Shown here in pieces: positions 35,484-45,200 of a DNA stretch of 64,000 nucleotides; the first letter of the stretch is position 1, and every line of letters starts with the position of its first letter. Where the stretch lies: NCBI GenBank assembly GCA_023251255.1, contig JAHEZD010000007.1:1-64000 (forward strand), written 5' to 3'. Under the pieces are notes generated by a model that was not told the DNA's origin, did no database searches, and saw only the letters and a list, made by a program, of their open reading frames with translations. This DNA comes from Chitinophagaceae bacterium (lineage in GTDB: Bacteria; Bacteroidota; Bacteroidia; Chitinophagales; Chitinophagaceae). Made by a program: the position numbers and the translations under genes.

Positions 35484-38400
35484 TTAGTTGATCTTCAGCA
35501 GCTTTACTTCTTGTGCGTCTGTTGATGACTTCAATACAAGATAATAAATACCTTGCTCAAGGGCCGCTAAATTATTGATTAACAATGAGTTTACACCTTT
35601 GGGAACGGTAAACTGTTGAACTGCAACAGTTTTCCCATCACTACTAATGACGTTTGCCGTTACTTTTTCGCTTTTGTCGCTGGTATAGGCAACAGTAAAG
35701 AAGGACCGGAACGGATTGGGGCTTACTGTTAGGGTATTTGCCTTGTTTATTTTTACAGCAATAATGTTGGTGTAAAAAACGGCACCGTTCTTATCCACTT
35801 GCTTGATCCTGTAATAAACTGTTCCAGCTTGATTGGCCAATGAATGCGGATAAAAATAAGTGGCGCTACCAGTATTGTTTGCATTTACCTTTTGTACAGT
35901 GGTGAAATCTGTTCCATTTATGCTGAATTCCACATTGTAATAGTTTGTTTGCAGTTCGTTTGCCACCTCCCACTTCACATTGGCAATGGGCGATTGGTAG
36001 TTTACGGCAAAATTGATGATGTGCAAGGGCAATATGCTTGCATTGCGCCAGTCCCTATCCGCTGCCGCATCCGACTGTTGCAGACCTATCAGCGAACCGG
36101 TTGGGCTTGGTCCTGCAAAGTTGCCCAATGGGCCCATGTTGCCCATCGTAACATTCGTATAATAGTTGGTGGTCAGCGCATCGGCATTCACGTTGTCAAA
36201 AATGTCCATCAGCCCGTCCCCATCACTGTCCCCACTGGCATCAATTGTGGCCTGGGAAATGGTAACAAAGGGACTGTTCCTGTCACCTTCGTTCCTGTCC
36301 GGTACACCATCATTGTCCGTATCCGTATCCAGGTAATCGGGAACGCCATCACCGTCGAGGTCATAAGGCGTCAAGCCCAATGTCCCGTACACATCGTTCA
36401 GTCCATCGGCATTGGCATCCACATCGCTCGGAACCTTGTAGCTGGAAGTGCTCTGGGCCTCCACATTGTCCGTGATGCCATCATTATCGCTATCGATATC
36501 CAGTTCGTTGATCTTCCCGTCCTTGTCCGTATCATAATTATCATTGATACCATCGCCATCCGAATCCACCCAAGCAACCACTGTCCCAGATGTGGCGTCG
36601 TACACATTGGGTATGCCATCGTTATCGGCATCGGAGAAGGGGTCAACCGATGACGGGTTCTCGTTCACATCGGTGATACCGTCATTGTCATCGTCTATAT
36701 CGCAAAAAACCTTTACAATTTTTATCGGGTCAGTTGCAGATGTAAGCTTGATCCCGATGGAACCAGTGGCAGCTCCATAAGGAAGATTGCTTGTTGTTGT
36801 AATACCGGGATTGCCGCCAGCTACGGAACTGGAAGCATTGATGGCGCCATTGGTATAGATCACACCTCCACCGCCGCCGCCACCGGGCCCATGTTCGGGG
36901 TTGCCGTCATTGGCGGCGCCTAAATCAGCTTGGCTTGCCCAAGCATTGCCACCATTGCCACCATTGGCAGTGATGGTTACGTTAGCAAGACCTGCAGTAT
37001 TGGTTGAGTACAAATACACCGAGCCACCTGCACCACCTGCACCTCCGCCATCCCTTTCCACGCTCAGGCCAGATGCACCGTTTGCACTGATTGTTCCTGA
37101 ACCACTAATGGCATTCACTTTCAGGAATACCATTCCCCCGCCGGAACCGCCGCTACTATAGAAACCAGATTGGTAATTATCGCCAAGACTTTCCGCACTG
37201 CCATTATTAGTGGCGCCCGCACCACCACCACCACCCAAAACCAAGCGGGTAGCAGCAGCCTGGGAAAAAGCTGCACCGCCATAACCACCATATTGTGAAG
37301 GATCATTCCAAGCTCTGCCACCACGTCCTCCTGCACCACCATTACCCCCACCACCGCCTCCAGTGTTTTCGGAGTTTCCTGCTATGTCACCATCTGTTGC
37401 CCCACCGCCAGCATTGCCTGGCGCACCTTGTGCATAACTGCCATTGGGATAACCCTCCACCCCGTTGTCTACCAAAACACCTGCAAGGGAACGTGTATAT
37501 CTTGGTGTGCCTGCAATACCTTCACCTTTGGACCCATTGGCATCATTAGATGAAAGTGTTACTGCATCTGTACTTGCTCCAGTACCGCCACCCAATTGCC
37601 TTCCTCCTCCTCCCCTAAAGCCAAGATTGGCAGCAGTAATAGCTGTTCCTCCGTTCAGGGTCATTGTACCGGAAACATTGGCAGCCACAATACCGCCTGT
37701 GCTTCCGTTCCATTCCGCTACGGTAATGGATGCACTGGCTGCAATAGTCAAAGAAGTATATTCAGGTACCCTTACTACCTGAAAACCATATTGGCCAGCA
37801 CTGCCAGAAGCCGCACTGTACGTATAGGAATTCCTGAGTGGTGTAGTAAGGTAAACCGTATTGCTATTTACCCCACTTGCCGCATATACATACTCAAAAG
37901 TGCCTGCCACGGTTGTCAAGTAACCAGCATACGTGGTACTACCAGCACCATAAGCCGAAGTATTGGTAGAATTGATGGTAGAACCCTGCATCTGGATGAC
38001 CAATAACAGGTCGCCTGGGGATATTTTTGTAGTGGCACCACCAGACCTTTGTGAACCAACGGATATCCTTGTTGCACCTGCACTTACAGACGCTGTACCT
38101 GCATAATAGGAGTTGATGATGGTACCTGAGGCTGCTATGGACCCTGTACCATTGGTACAGGTAGGCGAGCTTAAGCCATTGATTTCTTTGAAGCAACTGT
38201 TGACTTCTGTATAAGTGCCAGTGGCTATTGTGCCCGCATCACCTTTTGTAGCACCATTGGGTGGAAATTCTGTAACTGCACCCGAATTACTTGTCCCGTT
38301 GTTCCCACCGGAAACGGTCCTGGTCACAGAAGTGGTGGTGGTCAATATATAGCCGCCGCCGCCGCCGCCGCCCGGACCCTCGCTCTCAGTACCACTAATG

Positions 38401-39836
38401 GATTGGCTCCCACCATTGCCACCAGCACTACTCATTGAAACACCTGTTATTGTGGAGTTGGAAAGTACCACCACTGCCCCTCCGCCGCCGCCGCCGCCCG
38501 GAGCATCGTTGCCGGGGCTCGTTGTATTTGAACCTGCAGCACCAGTGGCCGTGATGGAACCTGTACCACTAACCGTACCGGAAACCAGTAAGTATACGAT
38601 GCCTCCTCCATTGCCGCCAGCACCGCCATATCCATCATTTTCCTCTCCGGCACCACCACCGCCACCCATAAACAATAAGGTATTGCTACTATAATTTAAG
38701 GGCCTGCCACCAAAACCACCTACATTCCTCCTGCTATCTCCGCCCCAACCTGCATTGCCAGGGGCAACAGTTGCTGCATCCTGATCATTGCTGCCATAAG
38801 AATAGCCACCACGCCCGCCGCCTCTTGAGATATCGCTTGAGAAACTTGCGGCTTCAAGGTTCCATGCACTATTGTAACCAGATGGTTTTATGCCTGTTCC
38901 GTTCCAAGGTGTCAGTACCGCATTGTTACCTGCATTTGAACCACCACCACCACCAGCATTGTGGTTATCACCACCGCCGCCGCCATTTGCAGGTGCCCCC
39001 CTACCATATTGGCCATTCAAACTTGCATAGTCTGTTTGGTTACCAGCTATGCCTTCCCCTTTTAAGGCACCAGTAGTTATTACTGTGCTCCTATAACCTG
39101 TGCTTCCATAGTTTACCGATGTTGTAGCAACTGCCGCACCCCTAAACCCCGCAGAACCTGCGTTAATGGTACCGGAAAGTACTAGGTTCCCATTTACTTC
39201 CAACGAAACAATGCCGCCAGTTGTACCGTCCCATACCTTGCAGTAAACATTGGCATTTGTGCCAAATGTAACATCTGAAAAACGCGGCACCCTAACCACC
39301 TGGGCCCTTGATGTTCCCCCAACAGTATAGGATTTGGTAAGTGCTTCACAGAAGGTGATGGTATTGGTGGATATACTTAAAACGGTTTTCAGTTCGTAAT
39401 TACCAGTATTGTTATAGGCAGTGATATTTCCATAATTGGCATCATCTGTAGTGGTAATCGTGGCACCTTGCATCTGTATTACCATTACCAGGTCCCCTGG
39501 AGCCAAGGCAGCCGTTGCAAAATAATTGACAGAATTGGTAAAGGTTGTAGTACCACTCAAGTTGGTAATACTTGTTACGGTAACCGTTGTTGAGCCGCTG
39601 GCAGCACTGCTTGCCAAGGCCGAATACCTGTTTGGCGCTATAGTGGTTGAGCTACCTGGTGAATAGCTGATTGTTCCGTCCTTACCTTTTTGGGCATGGG
39701 AAAATAGTGGGAATAAAATAGAAGCTAAAATAAATAATAGGGCAAGCAGAAACTCCCCAATAAGGTAATCTCCCTTAATCAGGGCCAAATAGCCCTTTCT
39801 TTCCTTTGCTTTCAGCAAATTAGAAATCCTTTTCAT
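35484..39836 (-). CDS. Giant glycine-rich T9SS-secreted surface protein
   Basis: A 1450-aa exported protein. The signal peptide is unusually long: about 28 polar residues, then a hydrophobic core ending near residue 48 (FSHAQ). Two homologous halves (about 65-560 and 570-1035) each have a PGDLVMVIQMQG-type beta segment, a VVRVP...VWDGTTGGIV-type segment and long glycine-rich tracts (GGGGGDNHNAGGGGG and similar). DxDxDG calcium-binding repeats follow near 1046-1216, then a linker domain (DRDWRNASILPLHIINF) and a T9SS sorting domain near 1373-1450 (VSPNPFRSFFTV, ending VKLLKIN). Its last 270 residues closely resemble those of the 1489-aa neighbour, so the two are paralogues there. It is probably a structural or adhesive surface layer component. 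Confidence 0.9.
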   Translation of the reverse strand: MKRISNLLKAKERKGYLALIKGDYLIGEFLLALLFILASILFPLFSHAQKGKDGTISYSPGSSTTIAPNRYSALASSAASGSTTVTVTSITNLSGTTTFTNSVNYFATAALAPGDLVMVIQMQGATITTTDDANYGNITAYNNTGNYELKTVLSISTNTITFCEALTKSYTVGGTSRAQVVRVPRFSDVTFGTNANVYCKVWDGTTGGIVSLEVNGNLVLSGTINAGSAGFRGAAVATTSVNYGSTGYRSTVITTGALKGEGIAGNQTDYASLNGQYGRGAPANGGGGGDNHNAGGGGGSNAGNNAVLTPWNGTGIKPSGYNSAWNLEAASFSSDISRGGGRGGYSYGSNDQDAATVAPGNAGWGGDSRRNVGGFGGRPLNYSSNTLLFMGGGGGAGEENDGYGGAGGNGGGIVYLLVSGTVSGTGSITATGAAGSNTTSPGNDAPGGGGGGGAVVVLSNSTITGVSMSSAGGNGGSQSISGTESEGPGGGGGGGYILTTTTSVTRTVSGGNNGTSNSGAVTEFPPNGATKGDAGTIATGTYTEVNSCFKEINGLSSPTCTNGTGSIAASGTIINSYYAGTASVSAGATRISVGSQRSGGATTKISPGDLLLVIQMQGSTINSTNTSAYGAGSTTYAGYLTTVAGTFEYVYAASGVNSNTVYLTTPLRNSYTYSAASGSAGQYGFQVVRVPEYTSLTIAASASITVAEWNGSTGGIVAANVSGTMTLNGGTAITAANLGFRGGGGRQLGGGTGASTDAVTLSSNDANGSKGEGIAGTPRYTRSLAGVLVDNGVEGYPNGSYAQGAPGNAGGGATDGDIAGNSENTGGGGGGNGGAGGRGGRAWNDPSQYGGYGGAAFSQAAATRLVLGGGGGAGATNNGSAESLGDNYQSGFYSSGGSGGGMVFLKVNAISGSGTISANGASGLSVERDGGGAGGAGGSVYLYSTNTAGLANVTITANGGNGGNAWASQADLGAANDGNPEHGPGGGGGGGVIYTNGAINASSSVAGGNPGITTTSNLPYGAATGSIGIKLTSATDPIKIVKVFCDIDDDNDGITDVNENPSSVDPFSDADNDGIPNVYDATSGTVVAWVDSDGDGINDNYDTDKDGKINELDIDSDNDGITDNVEAQSTSSYKVPSDVDANADGLNDVYGTLGLTPYDLDGDGVPDYLDTDTDNDGVPDRNEGDRNSPFVTISQATIDASGDSDGDGLMDIFDNVNADALTTNYYTNVTMGNMGPLGNFAGPSPTGSLIGLQQSDAAADRDWRNASILPLHIINFAVNYQSPIANVKWEVANELQTNYYNVEFSINGTDFTTVQKVNANNTGSATYFYPHSLANQAGTVYYRIKQVDKNGAVFYTNIIAVKINKANTLTVSPNPFRSFFTVAYTSDKSEKVTANVISSDGKTVAVQQFTVPKGVNSLLINNLAALEQGIYYLVLKSSTDAQEVKLLKIN

Positions 39837-40091
39837 AGTGGTATGGGTAAGGTCTTTTTGGATAGGAATTGGATTTCACAGGGTTTCATCCTTGTGAATA
39901 ATTAGAACAACGACCAAAGACCCAACAATATTGTTTGGCTATGAATAACTTATCGGTTTTATAGTGGAGAGATTGTTTTAATTACCATTGATCCATGTTA
40001 TCAATGAATGGATCAATATGGGCTAATTTGGCCTTGGCAATTTCCCAGTTTATGGCTTTTCTTGACCCCATTGGAAAAATCAACTTCATTT

Positions 40092-40142
40092 TGTGCCAAT
40101 TTTTTTGTGCCAAAATAAAATTGGCACAAAAAAATTGGCACA
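40092..40142. repeat. Perfect 22-bp palindrome with doubled TTGGCACA half-sites
   Basis: Left arm 40092-40113, 7-nt loop aataaaa, right arm 40121-40142, with no mismatch. Each arm itself holds two copies of ttggcaca or its complement separated by an A/T-run, so the site has four half-sites in all. It could be a small miniature element or a regulator-binding site. Only one copy was seen in the window. Confidence 0.8.
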
Positions 40143-40454
40143 TTTTCCGAATCGTTTTTATCGGTGCTTCCAAGCCAACTAGTTCCAGACAGTATTCTTC
40201 TTCACTTTCGGTTTTTTGGCAATCCATTTGTTCAATAAATTTTTTCAGCCAATGGCTGTTTTAATCTGCCAGATATTTCAACATATTTGTTCAGCATCAG
40301 CTTCCCTTCTACAGAATAGATGATTATGCATTCCCCCTTGGTGGCATTCGGAAGGGAAATATGAAGATTGGAACGTATTGGGGTTACAAGGATTCCTCGT
40401 CTAAATACCTAACCTGCTGTGCTATTAACCTATGAAACTCTTTATGAAAGCGGC

Positions 40455-40504
40455 TTTCGACAGGCTCAAGCTGACAGCAGTATGTCATGTTGAGCTTGTC
40501 GAAA
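40455..40504. repeat. REP-like extragenic palindrome
   Basis: Arms of 22 nt (40455-40476 and 40483-40504) pair with only a few mismatches: tttcgacaggctcaagctga against the complement of tcatgttgagcttgtcgaaa. The core gttgagcttgtcgaaa is, from memory, a very widespread intergenic repeat. It lies 61 bp past the stop of the 1489-aa gene and could also stop transcription. Confidence 0.7.
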
Positions 40505-40564
40505 CATAGTCATACTGCGGATTATAGGTACAAACCTATTTTCAATAGCACAAGACGTTAATAC

Positions 40565-43500
40565 CTAATATTTAAGCAATTGCTCGGTTCTCATTCCATC
40601 CGGGGTTTGGATTTTAAGTAGATAAGTTCCTGATATAACACTATTCAAATCCATCAATTGTATTGAATTGGCACCTTTGAGAACCTCCACATGCTTGTCC
40701 AGTATTTTTCTTCCGTCAATGGAAAACAGGCCAATTGTTATCTTTTGCTGGGAATTGGCATTGTAAGCAATATTGATGTATGAATGGAATGGGTTTGGTC
40801 CAACAGCCAGCTCGATTGTCCTATTCACCCTCACAGCAATGATTTGGGTATAATATACTTTCCCATCCTTATCCTGTTGCTTGATACGGTAATAGAAAAC
40901 ATTCGACAGTGCATTGGGCGTATAAGCATAAAAGTAGCTACTTGCCCCTCCGTTCCTTGCAGCCACTTTCTGCAGGGGCACAAAATCAATAGCATTGATG
41001 CTTACTTCAATTTCATAATTGCTGGTCAGGTACTCATTTACCACATCCCATTTTATTTGTGCGATGGGTGATTGATAGTTAACGGCGAAATTCACAATAT
41101 TCAATGGAAGGATGCTTGCATTCCGCCAGTCCCTATCGGCTGCCGCATCCGATTTTATTAACTGTGCCAAGGAGCCTGTTGGGGTCGGGCCTGCAAAATC
41201 GCCCAAAGGCCCCATATTGCCCATGGCCACATTCTTGTAATAGGTACCTGCAGACTGGGTGGTAATGGCTATATTATCGAACTGGTCAATGAGCCCATCA
41301 CCATCCGTATCCGTAAAATTGAGCGAGGCATAGCTCACACCAAACAGGGACGAACCACTTGCTTCCACATAATCAGGTGCCCCATCATTGTCACTGTCCG
41401 AGTCCTTGTAATCAGGTGTTCCATCAGCATCGGTATCGTAAGGCGTCAGGCCACCACCACCGTAAGTGCCTATTTGACCTGCTGTCTCATAAACATCGTT
41501 GATGCCATCCCCATCAGTATCCATATCACTTGGCACTTTGTAACTGCTTGTTGATTGCGCTTCTACATTGTCTGTTACACCATCGTCATCGCTATCAATA
41601 TCCAGGTAGTTGGCATTGCCACGGCCATCCGTATTGGTTAAAGTGAATGAGGAAAGCCCACTAACCGTGATTGCCCATCCATTTGTCCTTGTTCCCGATA
41701 CAATACCGTTTGTTGCTGCCACTGTACCGTTGGTTCCAGACAGGCCAATCAGCCCAGATTCAACAGCATCCAATATGCCATCCCCATCTGCATCCAGATC
41801 ATAAGGATTGGGATAGCCAAGCAAGTCAATATTTTTATTGGGCCAGCTATCTGCAGTACCATCGCTATTGTTATCTGTTCCCGATTTCAGCAACGCACTT
41901 GAACTTTCCAATGCATCCTGAAATCCATCACCATCTGCATCGCTAAAGCTATCCACTTTGCCATCATTGTTGCTATCTGTTCCTCCTGCTTCAAGAATAT
42001 CTGGAATGCCATCGTTGTCACTATCCAAATCAATATAGTTAGCAACACCATCGCCATCAAAATCCTTTACAGAAAGTCCTGATGAAGTGAGCCTGTTAGA
42101 CAACCCTGTTGTGGCATTGAATGTTCCGTCAATCCTGCCATCACCATCCGTATCCACGCCATAATTTTCTATAACATCTGGGATGCCATCGTTGTCGCTA
42201 TCCAAATCCAAATAGTCTGGAATGCCATCACCATCTGTATCCAATAATGAACAAAAAGTAATTGCACTGATATAAATATCTGGATCTTTATTATTTGGAT
42301 TGTTATCAAAGAAGCGGATGGCAATGGAATCAACTGGATCTATAATTGAAATAATTACCCTACCATTGTTGGAAGATGTGCTTAGGTCATTATTTGTTTG
42401 TGTAGTCACAAAACCATTTGTAACAAATGCAGAAACCTGTGTACCCAATGAATATTCAGATGATTTCAATATGTAAACAGAACCATCTTTGTAAGCATAC
42501 ACAACAATTGAATCTTTCCACCCATTGGCACCATTGCTCTTCGCATCTATATCATTAATTTCAAAACTCACATTGGTCACTTTTTTATTAAAGCTCAAGA
42601 TCAAATCCGAAAACTGACTCGTTGTATTCGGATTGGACATGAATTTTATATCGTTTGAAACATTGCCCGTATGTGCAGCCGTTTGGGTGATGCTTGCAGT
42701 TAATCCAAAAGGGTTTCTTAAGGTGGGTGTTAATGTAACCCCATTAACTGTTGTAGCTGCAGGTGTACCTGTAGTGCCCCAAGTAAAAGTGCTTGTTGAT
42801 GAACATCCATATTCATTAATGTCCAATACACCATCGTTATCATCATCCACATCATCCCTATCGTTTACCCCATCACCATCTGCATCATTGCTCCTGCATT
42901 CTGTAAGGCCCATACCTGTAAGTGCCCATTCATCACCAGAAGAAGAGAATGCAGCATCCGTAATTTTTATTTTCACTGTAGTGGCTGTTGCTGTGAAATT
43001 GTAGGATATACGTTTCCAACCAGCCAGTGATGCACTGTTTTGCGTGGCAGATTCCGTTAACAGATAGGGGCCAAAACCAACAGTCCCATCAGCCAAACCA
43101 TCTGTACCATTGATCCTTATTCTTATGATTGGATCATCGCCATCATTGGCAGTTTCCCTAAGATTGGATACATAGAAATAAATGGTGTAAGACTTACCAA
43201 CAGTTAACCCCGTTAGGTTCTGTTGATATACTAAATATTCTTCACCTGCCAAAGTGTTACCAGCTACATACATGAAGTTTGGCTGCGTACCAACACCATA
43301 AGCAGCATCCCCAGGGAAAATATATTGATTGGCATTGCTGCATGTGCCACTACCTGTATAGGAACTTGCACTGCCCATTGTTACAATGGCAAAAGCATTG
43401 CCATTGGTACCAATGTTTGTTCTCGCACAAGCACTGCTACCTGTAGCAATATAATCCATTTGTGAAATAAATGAACCACCAGAAAAGTTATAGGTTGTAC

Positions 43501-45034
43501 CTACGCCACTTGTATAGGTATTACCGGTACTGTTACTTAATGCATTGCTGAAACTTCCATTCTTTAAGAAAGTAGTTGCAATAGAATTATAGGAAGATGA
43601 GCACTCGGTATTTGTTCCTTGACTTATAACAGATGCATTGCAACTACTTGCCCTTGAACTTATGTCAACAGCAGTGATGGCACTCTTCGTGGTGTTGCTC
43701 GTGCCACCATAACCCACGTCAAACATACCGCTGCTTGGACTTCCGGCGGTTGGTGTTGCATCATAAAAATTGGCTGCCGGTGATGAACCGTTGCCAAAAG
43801 TTTGGTAGTTGGTGGTTGTTCCAGAAAAGTAATAGTTGCCAGAACCAGTCACAGTACCTCCATTATGCAAGAAATCTATGCCTTGCACCCAGCCAGTTGA
43901 ACTATTATAAAAATCTGCTTCAAAAGTTATGGTGGAACTGGAAGCCACAGAAGTGGATGGCACTAAAAGATAGCCATAGTTCTGTGTACTTGATGACTGG
44001 TTAGTGAAGCCATTTACAGCAACAATGGTACAGTAATTTTTTGTGGTACTTGTGCTGCCAATAGTTACCCTTCCATTTACATAGATGTAACCATTATTGG
44101 TCAATGTTCCATTTGTATTCAAATAAGTATTGCCATTGTTCATTTGGATATTACCGTTGTTGGTCATGGTGCTGCCATTGTCCAACTGGTAATTGTTTTT
44201 AAAGTTGGCAGTGCCATCATTTGTGAATGAACAAGTATTGGCCAAAGTAAAGGTTGATTGAAAAATGGTTGTACCAGTAGAAGAATTGGAAAGCGACGAA
44301 CCACTTAGCGTAAAACTGTTTAAAGATAGATAGGCCTGATTGGTAACAACAGAACTACTACTGATCGTGTTGGAACTTCCTGTAAATAAAAACTGGCCTG
44401 CAGTGTTGGTAATGGTGGTACCTGCGTATGATTGCTGCGCAGACGCGGTATAGGTACCTGAATTGCTGATGGCTGATCCTGCCAATAGGGTCGTGTAACC
44501 TGCCACAGTAATTGCACCACTGTTATTGATTGTTGTAGCTGCGCTGCTTCCACTTTGAAAACCACTGGAGAAATTCAAGGTACCGCTATTGGTAATTGAA
44601 AAGGCACTGTTCATGTTCATGCCTTGGGTAAAGTTGAATGTACCTGTATTGGTAATTGTAAATGCAGCATTAACAGTCATGTAAGTTGTAATGCTTACTG
44701 TGCCATTGTTGGTAATCGTTCCACCAACATTATACAGGCCACCAGGATTGTACTGGCTGCCACTCTCTATATAAATCTGTGCGCCGCTTGGGATATTATT
44801 GATTGATCCGCTGAATATTGAGTTGCCTGTAATGCAAATTTTTGATGTGGAAGAAATGCTGCTGATGGTACCGGAAAATGTGGCACCGCTACTGATGCAC
44901 ATGTTCTGCCCTGCGCCCAGTGAATAGGTGCTACTATTATTACCTGTAATGCTTACAGTGCAGGTGCTGCAAGGCGATTGAGCCCGTAACAGGGTTATAG
45001 TTGTCAGAGCTATAATAAGAAACAGGTACCGCAT
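40565..45034 (-). CDS. Giant T9SS-secreted surface protein with Asn/Thr/Gly-rich beta repeats
   Basis: A 1489-aa exported protein with signal peptide about 1-19 (ending LLRAQS). Residues about 20-330 are a Ser/Thr/Asn/Gly-rich run of short degenerate beta repeats (TITNTGTFNF, SITNSGTLNF, TMTNNGNIQM), likely a beta-helix stalk. A CBM-like region follows near 490-715 (FPGDAAYGVGTQPNFMY). A DxDxDG block near 719 is followed by another domain, then a long DxDxDG tract near 932-1254. The same linker domain as its 1450-aa neighbour comes next (DRDWRNASILPLNIVNF), then a T9SS C-terminal domain near 1412-1489 (VGPNPFHSYINI, ending TEQLLKY). The start is the ATG at 45034; a GTG codon precedes it directly. 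It is probably a surface adhesin or coat protein. Confidence 0.9.
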   Translation of the reverse strand: MRYLFLIIALTTITLLRAQSPCSTCTVSITGNNSSTYSLGAGQNMCISSGATFSGTISSISSTSKICITGNSIFSGSINNIPSGAQIYIESGSQYNPGGLYNVGGTITNNGTVSITTYMTVNAAFTITNTGTFNFTQGMNMNSAFSITNSGTLNFSSGFQSGSSAATTINNSGAITVAGYTTLLAGSAISNSGTYTASAQQSYAGTTITNTAGQFLFTGSSNTISSSSVVTNQAYLSLNSFTLSGSSLSNSSTGTTIFQSTFTLANTCSFTNDGTANFKNNYQLDNGSTMTNNGNIQMNNGNTYLNTNGTLTNNGYIYVNGRVTIGSTSTTKNYCTIVAVNGFTNQSSSTQNYGYLLVPSTSVASSSTITFEADFYNSSTGWVQGIDFLHNGGTVTGSGNYYFSGTTTNYQTFGNGSSPAANFYDATPTAGSPSSGMFDVGYGGTSNTTKSAITAVDISSRASSCNASVISQGTNTECSSSYNSIATTFLKNGSFSNALSNSTGNTYTSGVGTTYNFSGGSFISQMDYIATGSSACARTNIGTNGNAFAIVTMGSASSYTGSGTCSNANQYIFPGDAAYGVGTQPNFMYVAGNTLAGEEYLVYQQNLTGLTVGKSYTIYFYVSNLRETANDGDDPIIRIRINGTDGLADGTVGFGPYLLTESATQNSASLAGWKRISYNFTATATTVKIKITDAAFSSSGDEWALTGMGLTECRSNDADGDGVNDRDDVDDDNDGVLDINEYGCSSTSTFTWGTTGTPAATTVNGVTLTPTLRNPFGLTASITQTAAHTGNVSNDIKFMSNPNTTSQFSDLILSFNKKVTNVSFEINDIDAKSNGANGWKDSIVVYAYKDGSVYILKSSEYSLGTQVSAFVTNGFVTTQTNNDLSTSSNNGRVIISIIDPVDSIAIRFFDNNPNNKDPDIYISAITFCSLLDTDGDGIPDYLDLDSDNDGIPDVIENYGVDTDGDGRIDGTFNATTGLSNRLTSSGLSVKDFDGDGVANYIDLDSDNDGIPDILEAGGTDSNNDGKVDSFSDADGDGFQDALESSSALLKSGTDNNSDGTADSWPNKNIDLLGYPNPYDLDADGDGILDAVESGLIGLSGTNGTVAATNGIVSGTRTNGWAITVSGLSSFTLTNTDGRGNANYLDIDSDDDGVTDNVEAQSTSSYKVPSDMDTDGDGINDVYETAGQIGTYGGGGLTPYDTDADGTPDYKDSDSDNDGAPDYVEASGSSLFGVSYASLNFTDTDGDGLIDQFDNIAITTQSAGTYYKNVAMGNMGPLGDFAGPTPTGSLAQLIKSDAAADRDWRNASILPLNIVNFAVNYQSPIAQIKWDVVNEYLTSNYEIEVSINAIDFVPLQKVAARNGGASSYFYAYTPNALSNVFYYRIKQQDKDGKVYYTQIIAVRVNRTIELAVGPNPFHSYINIAYNANSQQKITIGLFSIDGRKILDKHVEVLKGANSIQLMDLNSVISGTYLLKIQTPDGMRTEQLLKY

Positions 45035-45143
45035 CACCCATTGGAATTAATAATAAATAGATATTGGTTGGTGGTGCTTTTCTAGGTTGCGAGAGATACC
45101 ATAAACGACCAAAGAAGGTTTTATATTGCCTATAGGAAACAAA

Positions 45144-45173
45144 AATCCCCTTGCAACAAGTTGCAAGGGGATT
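45144..45173 (-). terminator. Rho-independent terminator after rpsA
   Basis: A 14-bp perfect stem (aatccccttgcaac and its complement) with a tight loop. On the minus strand it is followed by tttttgttt. It lies 28 bp past the rpsA stop. Confidence 0.9.
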
Positions 45174-45200
45174 GATTATCATGGATTTAACCCTTTTGGG

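Larger units (their letters stand above)
39837..40564. other. 728-bp intergenic region holding a palindrome and a REP-like hairpin
   Basis: Lies between two giant surface-protein genes on the same strand. It contains the 22-bp palindrome at 40092-40142 and the hairpin at 40455-40504. Overlapping ORFs of 81 and 89 codons on opposite strands cross the palindrome; neither resembles a known protein. No standard terminator was seen after the 1489-aa gene other than the REP-like hairpin. Confidence 0.5.

Noticed and set aside
35844-36653. A 269-codon plus-strand ORF rich in Ile, Val and Arg
   Set aside because: It lies opposite the DxDxDG-repeat coding region of the 1450-aa protein. The repeats' base composition keeps the antisense frame open.
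39982-40264. Overlapping ORFs of 81 (minus) and 89 (plus) codons between two giant genes
   Set aside because: Both cross the 22-bp palindrome, which alone keeps the frames open. Neither product resembles a known protein and neither has a promoter element.
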